64,000 bases of DNA from Galdieria partita (lineage: Eukaryota > Rhodophyta > Bangiophyceae > Galdieriales > Galdieriaceae): assembly GCA_025991245.1 (NCBI GenBank), contig BQMJ01000003.1, positions 124,001 through 188,000 on the forward strand. Direction: 5' to 3'. A program made the position numbers and the translations under genes. Below, one piece after another: positions 45,367 to 57,437 of the stretch. The notes under the pieces were generated by a model. That model did no database searches. It was not told the DNA's origin and saw nothing but the letters and a program-made list of their open reading frames with translations. Position 1 is the first letter of the stretch; every line of letters begins with the position of its first letter.

Positions 45367-46978
45367 AGTTGTCAAGCTTGTGTAGACAATAAAAGTTTGA
45401 AACGGTTCGATTTATATTGAAACGTTGTGTGACTTTAGTAGAAGTAAATATTTCGAGCGACACTCAATGTGCACTTTATTCCGAGATCACTGTCGGAGAG
45501 AAGAAAATGTAATCTTAAGTGGAGTTGGTTCTACGATATCACTAGCATTCTGAGCATAAGTTGACATTACAAGATTTTACTATCCCATATTCTTTTCATA
45601 AAAGGACATTAAAAACTTTTACCAATGGTTGAGTTGTCTGACATCTTGTTGTCCTACTTAAGAAGCAAACGTTGACAGTTCAAGTAATAAAGATAAGAAG
45701 AATATTTTACCATAGCAAACTATTCTGAAAGATTGCAGAAAGGGAAACAGTTTAGGTTTTCTTTTTCTTTCTTCTTGTTTCAGTCTTTTTAGATATGAGT
45801 CGAATTATCAGCAACGCTTTGGCTCATTAAAAGCACAAGTGCTTATAGAGTGTGTCCAATTTACTATCAAGTCATACACGTAGATTCGTATCACAACTAT
45901 ATTATACACATATTCAGAATGAAAGTTATACACATCTTCAATAGATGGCCGGCCACCTTTTGTATCTCCAATGTAGAAAAAAGACAAGAAATACACCAAA
46001 GTTTTGCGTAAACGAAATGTCTACTTGTCAGACATATATGACTGGATTCGTTGTTCTGGTAAGAATCTAGTTTCCAAGTTCATATACAACTGAGTAGAGG
46101 TATTTTATATTGTTAATCAATTTGCATACATAAATACATAATTTCGACTCTATGCTGCAATGTTTACAAACTTGAAGAGAAGAACATCAGGAATGTACTG
46201 AGGATCCATTCACAAACCCATAAGTATGATAGCTCACCAACCATAAAACTTGGGCTGAAAATATATCCTACGGTGAGAGCAAATTAGTTCAAGAATGCAA
46301 AATACAAGAAAGAATGAAAGAGTAGTAGCTCAGAGTGGTTAAGGAAATTCATAAAGCTCAGTAGGTGGAACAAGCCTCGCTGTTTCGTACAACTCTGAAG
46401 GTTCCAAAGGGCAACTCATACAAACGCACCTCTGTCAACCTCTGAGCTCGTCCTCTACTTCCCTTTCATCTCTGCCCGATGAATAAAACGCAAAGAGAAA
46501 ACGTGCTTACATTTGTGTTCCCAGGAAAGTAAATAAAACAAACTGCTTCTTGCAAAAGGTACAAAAGTGGGTTTCTTAAACAAGTCGAACATCAATCAAC
46601 TGATCTAAGAATTCACACCTTTAAGTGTACCATCACTAGCATCACGAAACTTTCAAACTCTGAGCAAATCGAGAATATTCGTCAACAACTGGAGTCCCAA
46701 GTTACTTTTGTACGTTCGGCACAAATAACGACCATGGGTACTACATCACTGATGTCTCTTACAACAATACAGTTTTCACTCACGTAAAACAGTTACTTAT
46801 AGTGACAATATCTTAACTAAAATTACAGTCTCTCAGGTGACGGTGAATAAAAGATTTCAACTTAAAAGAGAGCACTACGTAGACGAGTGAATGAATTTCA
46901 GCAACACTGACGAAACAAACTCGATCCCTCATATTCCAAACTAGTGAAAATCGAGTTTCAGATAATCCATTGGCGGCT
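45367..46978. other. Largest non-coding gap, 1.6 kb
   Basis: No credible coding frame. Strings resembling the tRNA A-box (TAGCTCAG..GTGG) occur near 46325 and again near 46355, but no B-box or foldable acceptor stem follows. The gap may hold an unrecognised non-coding RNA or simply be spacer. Confidence 0.4.
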
Positions 46979-47236
46979 ATGTCAACGAACAACTTGTTGA
47001 ATGTCGTTTTTGGTGTTTTAGGTTCAATAGCAATGTTGGTTTTATTTATTTTGAACACTCTGAACTACTTGGAGGAGGACTCTTTGACCTACTTACTAGT
47101 TAACGCTCTTGGTGGACTTTTTGCCTGCTTGGCGGCCGTCTTTGTGAAATATTGGCCTTTTGTCGCATTAGAAGGCAGCTGGACTATAATTTCTTTGATT
47201 CGCTTAGCTCACAAGATAATGAAACCAAAAGCGTAG
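46979..47236 (+). CDS. Small three-helix membrane protein, bacterial CBU_0592-like
   Basis: Intronless 85-residue protein. Three hydrophobic helices: LLNVVFGVLGSIAMLVLFIL, then YLLVNALGGLFACLAAVFV after a short polar loop, and FVALEGSWTIISLIRLA. The pattern (a Gly in helix 1, L-x-N-x-x-G at the start of helix 2, and an x-x-G-x-W at helix 3) resembles short bacterial CBU_0592-type membrane proteins of unknown function. Horizontal gain is possible but not shown. The ATG at 46979 is the first in frame. Confidence 0.55.
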   Translation: MSTNNLLNVVFGVLGSIAMLVLFILNTLNYLEEDSLTYLLVNALGGLFACLAAVFVKYWPFVALEGSWTIISLIRLAHKIMKPKA

Positions 47237-47551
47237 AAGGATACAATCGATATCTCTTACTTCAAGTTGTATTGATAGTCTCGAACTTATGTGTCTCTTC
47301 ACTATTCCCTTCTTATATCCCATCATTCTTTTCCCTTAAGCAACTTTCTAAGGTACAAGGAGTCGCAAGAGAGACAAGGCGGAGAGGAGGAGAGTAAGAG
47401 GAGGTCTCCTGTCTTAGGGGCCAATTGGTTTACTGGAAGAGTCTTGGCGTTGGACAGCTCTTAACACTTGATTGTAGTTGAATTTGTTATTTTATTCATC
47501 AGTATTTTTTCCCAGCTTGACATTCTAGGCTTGTTGCAAAGAGTAACAGTC
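47237..47551. other. Intergenic gap, 315 bp
   Basis: A purine-rich stretch (GAGACAAGGCGGAGAGGAGGAGAG) runs near 47371-47395. An open frame through 47397 is a chance extension in another frame of the preceding gene. No gene is supported. Confidence 0.35.
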
Positions 47552-48303
47552 ATGGATTTTGTGGCTAGAGTTAATTATCGTCAACTGAACCGCGAAAGCT
47601 ACTTTGGACTTTTCGTATTTTGACAGCCAAATCAGAGTAGATAAAAACAATACCTTGTATTCAAAAGACCCTATTCAGGCACAGTACATACTAAAAAACG
47701 GAACGTTGCACTCTGCAACAATTCTAACCTCTAGGGTGCACCAACTCTCGGCCTTCTTGTCTTACTGCTATCAACCTTATGCGTGCATAGAGAATTTCGT
47801 GTCGGCTTCTGACCAAGATAACGAGGTAATCCGTCAAGAAGCACTTCATGACTTTGCAAGTATTTGAGTACCTATCAGTAGATTATATTCATCAGAGGAT
47901 TATGAAAAGGTTATAGGCATATTCAAACTTGTTTTCATTTGTGCTGAGACAAATACTCGAAGTAGACTACAGTCCCCGTATTGCGTTGGGCATAAATTCC
48001 GATTGGGGCATTTTTCTGTTGGGAAAATTTGTTTGTGTTGCTCTCCTGTGGAGTTTGCGAATTCTAAGACCGTTTATTACCTTCGTTGTCACTGAGTTTG
48101 GTGGGAGTTTCCAGCAAGCTTTACAACTAAGCCATAGGGTACTAGAACTATCGATTCTTTTGAGTTTGAGGGACACTTATCTTTTGTTGAAAGTGCAATT
48201 TTCTGGAGTGAACCATGACTCAACCAGTACAACTAGAGGAAATTCTATCCGTAAGTCTAGCGAGTTTTGTTTGTATTTTTTGGGATTGAATATTACTAGT
48301 TAA
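47552..48303 (+). CDS. Unresolved gene upstream of clathrin heavy chain
   Basis: Tentative. An ATG at 47552 opens a short frame (MDFVARVNYRQLNRES). A second frame, 47589 to about 47840, encodes SKDPIQAQYILKNGTLHSAT and ends near a GTAATC donor. A third, from about 47929 to 48303, has a hydrophobic helix (FLLGKFVCVALLWSLRILRP). I could not find introns that join all three in phase, and the last frame runs over the clathrin heavy chain start. Composition and helix content look protein-coding. Family unknown; a small membrane protein is the best description. Confidence 0.35.
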
Positions 48304-51300
48304 CGTCTTTGGGCATTAACACAGAATCCATATCTTTTAGCACCGTAACCATGGAATCGGACAAATACCTCTGTGTGAGGGAGGTTTCCGGTGGGAGTCA
48401 GAATCAAGTGGCAATTATAGATATACAGGAACCTTCCAATATTATTAGACGTCCCATAACGGCAGACTCAGTATTGATGAACCCTGCTACCAAAGTGTTG
48501 GCGTTGAAGGCTGGAGTACAGCTTCAACTTTTTGATATCGGGAAGAAAAGTAAGGTAAAGTCCTACGTCATGGAAGAAGAAGTTCTTTTCTGGAAATGGC
48601 TGTCTCAAAAGACACTCGGTCTTGTCACTTCCCATTCAGTTTATCATTGGGATTGCACAGACACAAGTTCAGAACCAGTGAAAATGTATGATAGACACGC
48701 TACCTTGATGAACGCACAGATTATAAATTATCGAGCAGATGAAGATGAAAAGTGGTTAGTATTGATCGGATTGCAACAAGAGGGAGACAAAGTTGTTGGG
48801 AGGATGCAGTTGTACTCAGTTGAGCGTCGTGTATCCCAAGCTATTGAAGGCCATGCAGCGGCGTTTTGTAAGTTTCAAATCAATTCGAAGGATCCTGGTA
48901 CAAAACTATTTGTATTTGCCACCAAAACTTCCAATGCAAGCAAGTTCCATGTAATTGAAATTGGTCAAGATAAGAAACCTTCGGATGCTCCGCGTTTTAC
49001 AAAGTGTGTTACGGACATCTATTATCCTCCAGAAGCAGCGGAAAAGGATTTCCCTGTTGCTTTGCAGGTGTCTTCCATGTATTCATTTGCTTATTTAGTC
49101 ACAAGATTGGGATATGTTCAAGTTTATGATTTAGAGAGCGGAAGATGTCTCTATATGAATCGTATCACAGAGTCCACTATTTTCCTTACAGCGGTACACA
49201 CCAACACTGGAGGTTTTATTGGTTTGAACCGCAGAGGACAATTGTTAGGATTTTCTGTAGAACCCAACTATTTTGTTCCGTATATTCTTGATTCTTTAGG
49301 CGATGTTCAACTGGCTATCAAAGTGGCATCCAGAAACAAGCTTCCTGGAGCTGAAGATCTATATGAAAGATACTTTGACCAATTGTTTAATGCTGGAAAT
49401 TATAAAGAAGCTGCAAGAGTTGCAGCGGAATCTCCAGGAGGGATTTTAAGAACGCCTGAAACTATCGCCAAATTCAAGTCTGTCCCAGCAACTCAGGGGC
49501 AACCCTCTGCGTTGTTGTTATATTTTCAAGCCTTATTGGAACGAGGTGCTCTGAATCGCTTTGAAAGTGCGGAATTGGGTGGTCAAGTTGTCCAATTTGG
49601 TCGTACTCAACTTTTGGAACGTTGGATGAATGAAGATAAGATTACTTGTAGTGAGGAATTGGGAGACGTTGTGAGATCCTCAGATCCAAAGCTGGCACTT
49701 CAGATATATTTGAAGGCTGAAGCACACGGCAAAGTCATTGAGGTAATGCACTACTAGTCCGAATTTTGGTCATTTTCATCGATGCTAACTTGATTTTAGG
49801 CATTTTTAGAAAATGGAGCTTACGATAAAATTTTATTGTATGCGAAACGAGTTGGACTATCTGTGGAACCCATGGAACTTATACAAACGGCAGTTAATTA
49901 TTCTCCCAAGAGCGCACTTGACTTGGCTCAGTACTTCTTGAAACAGTTTCAAGAAGGTGGAGGAAAACCTCTTGATCATGCAGCTATAGCAGAAATGTTT
50001 TATTCTCGTGGTTTGATACAAGAAGGGACGTCTTATTTACTTGATGCGTTGAAGGACGATCGTGCCGAAGATGCTGAACTGCAGACAAGATTATTAGAAG
50101 TCAATCTTCTCTCCGCACCACCAGTAGCAGACGCAATTATGGCACAGAATATATTTCACTATTATGATCGAAAAAAGATTGCTAATCTTTGCGAGAGACA
50201 AGGTCTTTTCCAGCGTGCTTTGGAGAACTATAATGACTTGGATGATATTAAAAGAGTCATGGCTAATACTCATGCTCTTAGTCCTGAATTTTTGATTGGA
50301 TACTTTGCTAATCTTTCACCGGAAGATTCTTTGGATTGCTTAAAGGAACTTCTCAGAGTCAATCCAAGAGGTAACTCTCAGTTGTGTGCTCAAATAGCTA
50401 GCAATTATGCAGATCAGCTTGGTCCCCAAAGAGTAGTGTCCCTTTTTGAGGAAAGAGGTCTTACAGAAGGAGTATTTTATTTCTTGGGCGGTATCGTAAA
50501 CTACTCAGAAGACCCCGACGTGCATTTCAAGTATATAGAAACTGCAATCAAGTTGGGTCAATTCCATGAAGCTGAGAGAGTTACAAGAGAAAGTAACTTT
50601 TATGATCCAGAAAAGGTCAAAGACTTTTTGATGGATACAAGGCCGAAGGATCCCAGACCTCTTATCAATGTTTGTGATCGTTTTGGATATATTCCTGAGC
50701 TTATTAGATACATGGTGAAGAACAATCAACTCAAATTTATTGAAGGTTATGTTCAACGAGTAAATCCAGCAAAGACTCCTCAAGTGATAGGAGCTCTCAT
50801 CGATCTGGATGTTGAAGAGTATTTTATCAAGGATTTGTTGCAATCGGTGAAGAATTTAGTCCCAGTTGATGAACTTGTAGATGAGGTTGAGCGTAGAGGA
50901 CGCCTTAAGATTTTACTACAATTTCTAGAGGCAAAGGTTGCAGATGGTTCTACCGAATCCTCTGTTCATTCTGCTTTAGCAAAAGTGTATGTGGACTGTA
51001 ACATTAATCCTGAACACTTTTTAGACACCAACCCTTATTATGATCCATTAGTTGTTGGTCCTTATTGCGAAAAGAAGGATCCATATTTTGCATACATTGC
51101 TTATCGTAAAGGGCAATGCGATGATGAGCTATTGAGTGTTACTAACCGTAATGGGTTGTTTAAAGAACAGGCTAGATATGTTGTTGAAAGAGAGGATTCT
51201 GATCTTTGGGCTCGAGTTCTTTCACCAGACAATGAAAATAGACGCCAATTTATCGACCAAGCTGTGAATACTGCTCTACCAGAACAAAAGAATCCAGAGA

Positions 51301-53468
51301 GAATTTCGGTCGCTGTGAAAGCTTTTATGACGGCAGATTTACCTCACGAGTTGATTGAGCTACTGGAGAAACTTGTTCTTCGTGGAAGTGGTTCCTTTGC
51401 AAACAACCGAAACTTGCAGAATTTGTTGATTCTTACTGCTATTAAATCCGATACTTCGAGAGTAATGGACTACATTCGAAAATTGGATAATTTCGATGGC
51501 ATGGATATTGCCCCCGTTGCTATTGATGCAGGATTGTATGAAGAAGCCTTTGAAATTTATTGCAAATTGAAACAACCAGAAGCTGCAGTGGACGTCTTAT
51601 TGGAACAAATTGGAGATCTGAATCGTGCAACAGAATTTGCAGAAAAAGTCAATTCACCCATGGTTTGGAGTAAACTTGGAGTGGCAAGATTGGAACGCGG
51701 AGATGTTGTGGGTGGTGTGGATGCTTTGTTGAGAGCAAAAGATCCAGCTCCTTACCAAAAAGTAGTAGAAGCAGCTAGAGCAACAGATGGAGATCAATCA
51801 TCATTTGAAGCAGTTATCAAATTCCTCCACATGGCAAGAACTAAAGTGAAAGATCTTGTATTCGTTGATACTGAACTAGTTTATGCATTCTGTGTTTGTG
51901 ATCGTTTGAATGAAATGGAAGAATTCGTCGCTGGTGCCAATTCTGCCAATTTAGAGGAAGTTGGTGACCGTTGTTTCGATGAACAACGATTTAATGCAGC
52001 TAAAATCTTATTTAGTAAAATTGGTAATTTTGCCAAATTGGCTCCAGTGCTTGTATGTCTTGGAGACTATGCTGGAGCTGTAGAGGCGGCCAAGAAAGCA
52101 GACCGTCTGAAGACATGGAAACTTGTTTGTTACGCGTGTCTAGAAGCTGAAGAACTTCATCATGCACAAGCTTGTGGTCTTCATATTATCGTTGAACCGG
52201 AAGAATTGGACGAGATACTGCAGTTTTATCAAAATCTTGGCTATTTCGAAGCAGCAATTGAACTTTTGGAAGCAGGTGTTTCGTTAGAACGAGCTCATTC
52301 TGGCATTTTTACAGAACTTGGAATACTTTACTCTAAATATCGTGAGGAGTCTCTCATGGACCATCTTAAGATGTGGTGGCAGCGTTGTAGTATTCCCCGT
52401 TTGATTCGAGCAACAGAAGCTTCCTCTCAGTGGCCAGAACTTTGCTTCTTATACATTCGTTATGACGAGTTGGATAATGCTGCGAATATTATGATGAACC
52501 ACTCGCCTTCCTGTTGGTCACATTCAGGTTTCACCGAAGTCATGTCTAAAGTGACAAACACTGAGATATTGTATCGTTCAGTAGAATTTTATGTGGATGA
52601 ACACCCCAATTTATTGAACGAGCTGCTTTCGTTGATCTCCAGTAGAATTGATGCTGGTCGTGTCGTATATATTGTGCGTCGTGCAGGTGAACAAGAAATG
52701 GGTCCATTGGGCTATTTGCCACTAGTGAAACCTTTCTTAATGAAAGTTCAAGAGAACAATATCGTCACAGTCAACGAAGCACTTCATGACATATTTGTGG
52801 ATGAGGAGGATATATCTAGTCTTAGACAGTCCATCCAGAAATATGATAATTTCGACCAGTCAGAACTTGCAAGGTTGTTAGAACAGCACGAATTGGTAGA
52901 AATGAGGCGTGTTTCAGTTGATTTGTATTGTCGAACTGGCAGACATGAAAAGGCCTTGGAATTGTGCAAAAAGGATAGTCTCTTTCGTGATGCTGTTGCA
53001 ACTGCAGCAGACAGTGGAAATTCAGAAATGGCAGAGAACTTGGCACGCTTCTTTTTACACAACAATCGACCAGAGTGCTTTTCATTCTGTCTATATTCCT
53101 GTTACGAAATTATTCGTGCCGATGTAGCGCTTGAGTTGAGTTGGCAACATCAAGCTACAGACTTTACGATGCCTTATATGATTCAAAAATTACATGATCT
53201 TACTTCGAGACTGAGTAGGCTTGAAAGTGAAAGAGCCGCACAACTCCAGCGTAAGAAGGAAAAGCAGCAAGCGCAAGAAGCAGAAGTAAATGAGGATCCT
53301 TCTATAGTCATTCACGGTTTGCAGCCAACGCAACAAACTCCCATGTTGGGATATGGACCCTTTGGAAATGGTCCTTCTGCATATTCTCAGAGTGGTCTAC
53401 TTAGTTTACCTCCGGCACCTGGGACTTGGAATAGTCAAGTGAACTTTCAGCCTTCCCGTTCCTCGTAG
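48215..53468 (+). CDS. Clathrin heavy chain
   Basis: Three exons: a 36-nt first exon (48215-48250), 48300-49742 and 49800-53468; introns 49 and 57 nt; 1715 residues (human 1675). Joins read EEILS|LTSLGIN and GKVIE|AFLENGAYDK. The N-terminal seven-blade propeller is evident (ISFSTVTMESDKYLCVRE, YHWDCTD, LYSVERRVSQAIEGHAA). The leg of repeated clathrin heavy chain helices follows. The trimerisation end has DFTMPYMIQKLHDL, and a 60-residue Gly/Ser/Pro/Gln-rich tail closes the protein. It forms the triskelion of coated vesicles at plasma membrane and trans-Golgi. An ANTH adaptor lies 6.4 kb downstream. Confidence 0.97.
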
Positions 53469-54106
53469 TTTGACTGCTTTTCTAGAAAGAGAGGACGGAA
53501 AGATGTTTTGCAAATTTTTCTTGAATAAACAGTTGTGGTTTGTGAAAGTTGATTTCTATTGTCTTTATTGTATAAGATTCGTCTAATGAGACAATTTGGA
53601 TCCGAATTGGAGATTGCTCGAACAATGCATGAAGCTAAATTCTATTACTGAGACGAGAAGAATAGAGTTGAAACATGTTGTTCTGTTCACTCGGGAAGTT
53701 CATTTATGGACTTTCCTTGTTCCCACACAGAAATATTTTCTCACTCTTGTCCTATCTAGTTATCCTTTCAAAAATGGCAAAAGAAATATGGTCATTCTTA
53801 AATGATTGATTATTGTGCTTTTGTATTGTTGAATGTGCTTCCGAAAGAACAAGAACATTCCTATTTGTTGAAGGAGTTGCAGGAACGTTGTTTGTACTTC
53901 ATCTTGTATCAAAGGCAACGGAATAGTCAATAGAACTATAGCAGCTGTCGGTGCATATTCTGATTGTCACTACTGATATGAATATATTCTTCAAGTTTCT
54001 GTTATTGGTATACTGTTGCAAATTAACAAGTTACGCTGTCATCATTTCGCATTTTGTTGGAAAAAGCGTCCTTGGTGTATATCATTTTGGAGTGTTTTGT
54101 CCAACT
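53469..54106. other. Intergenic gap, 638 bp
   Basis: An AATAAA at 53524-53529 probably ends the clathrin heavy chain transcript. The rest is the DRG2 5' region. An upstream frame contiguous with DRG2 from 53951 is not conserved. No other feature. Confidence 0.45.
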
Positions 54107-55367
54107 ATGGGAATATTAGAAAGAATAAAAGAAATTGAAGAAGAAATGGCACGTACTCAAAAAAACAAAGCTACAGAATATCATTTAGGCCTTCTCAAGT
54201 CCAGACTAGCAAGGCTTCGTTCACAGTTATTGGAAGGTCCAAAGGGTCAAGGCAAGGTATGTGGCACTACATAATAATATTGGATCGCCTTGAGTGAAGA
54301 ATATTTTACTAGTCGGACGAGAAAGGATTTGAAGTGGTGAAACATGGAGACGCTCGTGTTGCACTGGTGGGATTTCCTTCAGTTGGCAAGTCAACGCTTC
54401 TGTCTATGTTAACAAAAACAAAGTCAGAGACTGCTGCTTACGAATTCACGACACTGACAACAATTCCTGGCGTATTGGAATATCGTGACGCAAAGATTCA
54501 GCTTTTGGACCTTCCTGGAATTATTGAAGGTGCTTCTCAAGGAAAGGGCAGAGGAAGACAGGTGATAGCAGTCGCTCGATCTGCAGACATGATTTTGCTT
54601 ATGTTAGATGCTATGAAAGCTGAAGAACAGCGAATTCTTCTAGAAAAAGAGCTTGAAACAGTGGGAATCCGATTGAACAAGAGACCTCCCAACGTTTATT
54701 TTGCTAAGAAAAACTCAGGAGGTATTTTGTTCACATCGACTGTTCCTTTGACTAGAATGAACGAGAAAATGGCTTATATGATATTGCATGAAGTAAGATA
54801 AGTTTTATGAACATGTATTTATCTCTTATTTTTGATATAGTATCGAATTCACAATGCAGAAATATTGATTCGTGAAGATATTAGTGTTGATGAATTCATC
54901 GATGTTGTGGAGGGCAACAGACAATATATCCGTTGTCTTTATGTATATAACAAAATAGACAGCACTACAATTGAACATGTAGATAGGTTAGCGCGTATGG
55001 AACATTCGGTTGTAGTTTCATGTGAACTGGGACTTAATTTGGATTACTTGGTAGAGAAAATTTGGGAATATTTGCAACTAGTAAGGAAGGCTGTGGTATT
55101 CGTTATCCACCGTATTGCTTACTCTATGTTTAGATACGTGTTTATACCAAGAAACAAGGAAATCCTCCAGATTTAAGAGAGCCTCTAATCTTAAGAGAAG
55201 GTTCAACAGTGGAAGATGCCTGTAAAGCCATTCATCGTAGTTTAGCAGATCCTTCTCAATTTAGATATGCACTCGTGTGGGGTCGAAGTGCAAAACATGA
55301 TCCCCAGAGAGTTGGATTGTCGCATCCACTGCTAGACGAGGATGTTTTGCAAGTTGTTAAAAAGTGA
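54107..55367 (+). CDS. Developmentally regulated GTP-binding protein DRG2
   Basis: Four exons, 54107-54256, 54313-54792, 54841-55080, 55134-55367; introns 56, 48 and 53 nt; 367 residues (human 364). The start [19 protein letters not shown] is nearly identical to animal DRG2. GTPase motifs are GFPSVGKST (G1), [11 protein letters not shown] (G3) and NKID (G4). The C-terminal TGS domain begins [13 protein letters not shown] and ends LQVVKK. DRG2 binds the RWDD protein DFRP2 and acts in translation and growth control. Transcript 3' end is in the gap downstream. Confidence 0.96.
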
Positions 55368-55974
55368 AACATTGAAGCGTAGAAGCCTGGCAGTTGATAA
55401 ACTTATTTGTTGCTTTCGATATTGGATATGGCCAACATTGAGACGGTGACATTCTTTATTAGATATCAATATTAAGTCTTACAATATGCTTACATTGAAA
55501 GATTTGGATAAACTGTTGTCAAATAAAACAAAGTTATCCATGAGTTTCTTTTAGAAGTTTCATTCACATTCTTTAAAGTATTTCATTACCACTAGAATTA
55601 TTGTCTGTGTTGTACTTTAAGTATACTTGAATTTGCATTCAAGAACAAGTAACTTGAGAAGTGCCATAATGTTCATTGCATGGAATCACTATGTGAGAAT
55701 AGAAGATATTCACAACTTTTTAGTTAATAAAGATTACAGTGATGTTTTGTGTTGTATGTTTTCATGAAGAGCAGAGAACTATTAGCTTTTTTACTCAACT
55801 ATGTTTTGTTAACTTAGTCTTTGCAAATTCCTAATATATATAAATTTCTCTCTTTTAAGCAAGAAAAAATGAATATTTCAAACTGCTTAGTATCCTAAAA
55901 GACTTTTGCTCAAAGGGAATATTTGCTCCTTATGCTTCGATTTCGAGAAATTCTTTATAGAGTTGAAACTATCC
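55368..55974. other. Intergenic gap, 607 bp
   Basis: AT-rich spacer with several AATAAA/AATAAAG strings (for example near 55522 and 55727). No coding frame or RNA gene recognised. Confidence 0.4.
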
Positions 55975-56601
55975 ATGGCTTGTCAAAACAAAATCTTTTC
56001 ATGCGCTTTCCTCACAGGCTCTCTTCTTTTTGAAAATAAAAGAAGGTTTGTCGTTAATCGTCCTACTTGTTTGAAAGCACAAAAGTTTCGTCAACCTTCG
56101 CAGGATTCGAAGCAGTCTTGTACTCTTCAAGTGGCCCATCAGAACAATCCAGAAAACAATTCAGAGTGGAAGGAAAACTGGTATACTGTTTACAGGACTG
56201 TTATGCCTGCAGAAACTGACTACGGTGGCGTTGTGTGGCATGGAGAATATTTTAGGTGGTTGGAAGAGACACGAGTTCGAGCCTTGAGTGCCTTAGGTCT
56301 GACTTATGTGGATATTGTTGAACAACTCAAATGTGAATTTCCTGTTGTTCAAATCGACTGGAAATATCTTAAACCTGCAAGGCTGGGGGACTTTGTTTGT
56401 ATTCAAGTTGCTTTCAGAATGGCTGGAATCCGTTTGGTTGCAGATAGTAGAATTTATCGAATTCTGTCGAGCAATATTGAAGAAAAGGAACTTTGCGGAC
56501 AAGGAAAAATTTCTTTGGTTGTTGTGGATATGAATTCGAGGCAGGTTCTAAGAAACCTTCCAGAACCCTTACAGCGCCTTGTGACCAAAGTTGACAAGTA
56601 A
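55975..56601 (+). CDS. Hotdog-fold acyl-CoA thioesterase, organelle-targeted
   Basis: Intronless, 208 residues from the ATG at 55975. About 70 N-terminal residues (Cys/Phe/Arg/Ser-rich) look like a transit peptide. The 4-hydroxybenzoyl-CoA thioesterase (4HBT) fold follows: VMPAETDYGGVVWHGEYFRWLEETR holds the D-x-x-x-V-x-x-x-x-Y-x-x-W/F-x-E signature with the catalytic Asp. The rest of the hotdog sheet follows. In photosynthetic organisms such proteins include DHNA-CoA thioesterase for phylloquinone and fatty acyl-ACP hydrolases; which applies is unknown. Only 14 bp separate its stop from the next gene's ATG. Confidence 0.82.
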   Translation: MACQNKIFSCAFLTGSLLFENKRRFVVNRPTCLKAQKFRQPSQDSKQSCTLQVAHQNNPENNSEWKENWYTVYRTVMPAETDYGGVVWHGEYFRWLEETRVRALSALGLTYVDIVEQLKCEFPVVQIDWKYLKPARLGDFVCIQVAFRMAGIRLVADSRIYRILSSNIEEKELCGQGKISLVVVDMNSRQVLRNLPEPLQRLVTKVDK

Positions 56602-56615
56602 ATTTGTCATTCAAA

Positions 56616-57437
56616 ATGTACTGCGCAAGTGGCTTTTGTACGAGTCCTTTGCCACTAAGGTTGAACAAAGACATAAAATTTTTCCAAGTTTTGCGAAGGA
56701 AATCCTCAGAAAGATATCACATTAAACAATATAGTGGCTTTCAAATTACCCCGCTGTTTAAAGGTATTCTCCGTTCAGACAGTCGCTTATTGTTAGTTGG
56801 GAAGAGTGATGTGGGTAGTTCCGGCTTGGAAGGTGGTGTGAATCTCACTGGAGATGGAGGCGTTCATAAAAAGTTACTTCAAGAAGGCGTGGGTGAGTCT
56901 GTTATTCCTGGCTGTAGGGTTACTGTCCATTATACAGGCTATTTGGATAATGGACTGGAGTTTGATTCCACACGAAAGAGAGAGGAACCTTTTCGGTTTG
57001 TGGTTAACAAAGGGCAAGTAATTCGAGGTTGGGATATTGCTCTTCTTTCTATGAAAGAAGGAGAAACAGCGAAAATTCGTTGCTCTCCTAGTTACGCTTA
57101 TGGGGAGAAAGGAGTCCCTCCAGTTATTCCTCCAAATGCATTTCTAACCTTTGAAATACAGTTGGTGAAAGTTGAAAGATTGTTGAATACTCCCAGTTCA
57201 GTCAAGGACAGCGATAGCATTGACGCTTCTGCAGTAGTTGATTCCAAACCAAAGGATGAACAAAAGCCGGAAAGATTTTATTTTATCTCTCCTTTTGCTA
57301 GTCAAACAGGAGAACAGGCTCCTTGGTGGCTCAACCCCCTTATAACTTTTTCTGTGATTTTCATTTTGATAGGCATAGCCTTTACAATTGTGGTTCAAAG
57401 TGGGGCCTTGCATACTAGCTATTTGAAGAACAATTAG
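56616..57437 (+). CDS. FKBP-type prolyl isomerase with C-terminal membrane anchor
   Basis: Intronless, 273 residues from the ATG at 56616. A basic, non-conserved N terminus of about 85 residues precedes one FKBP domain: VTVHYTGYLDNGLEFDST, FRFVVNKGQVIRGWDIAL and the SYAYGEKGVPPVIPPNAFL loop. The Tyr, Asp, Phe, Val-Ile, Trp and Tyr that line the FK506/proline pocket are all present, so it should be active. After a charged linker, a single C-terminal helix (PLITFSVIFILIGIAFTIVV) would anchor it in a membrane, FKBP38-like in layout. Confidence 0.87.
   Translation: MYCASGFCTSPLPLRLNKDIKFFQVLRRKSSERYHIKQYSGFQITPLFKGILRSDSRLLLVGKSDVGSSGLEGGVNLTGDGGVHKKLLQEGVGESVIPGCRVTVHYTGYLDNGLEFDSTRKREEPFRFVVNKGQVIRGWDIALLSMKEGETAKIRCSPSYAYGEKGVPPVIPPNAFLTFEIQLVKVERLLNTPSSVKDSDSIDASAVVDSKPKDEQKPERFYFISPFASQTGEQAPWWLNPLITFSVIFILIGIAFTIVVQSGALHTSYLKNN

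Noticed and set aside
46318-46420. tRNA-like A-box (TAGCTCAGAGTGG) followed by GGTTCCAAAG
   Set aside because: No 7-bp acceptor stem, no T-arm pairing and a poor B-box; a permuted or intron-containing tRNA cannot be excluded but is not supported by eye.
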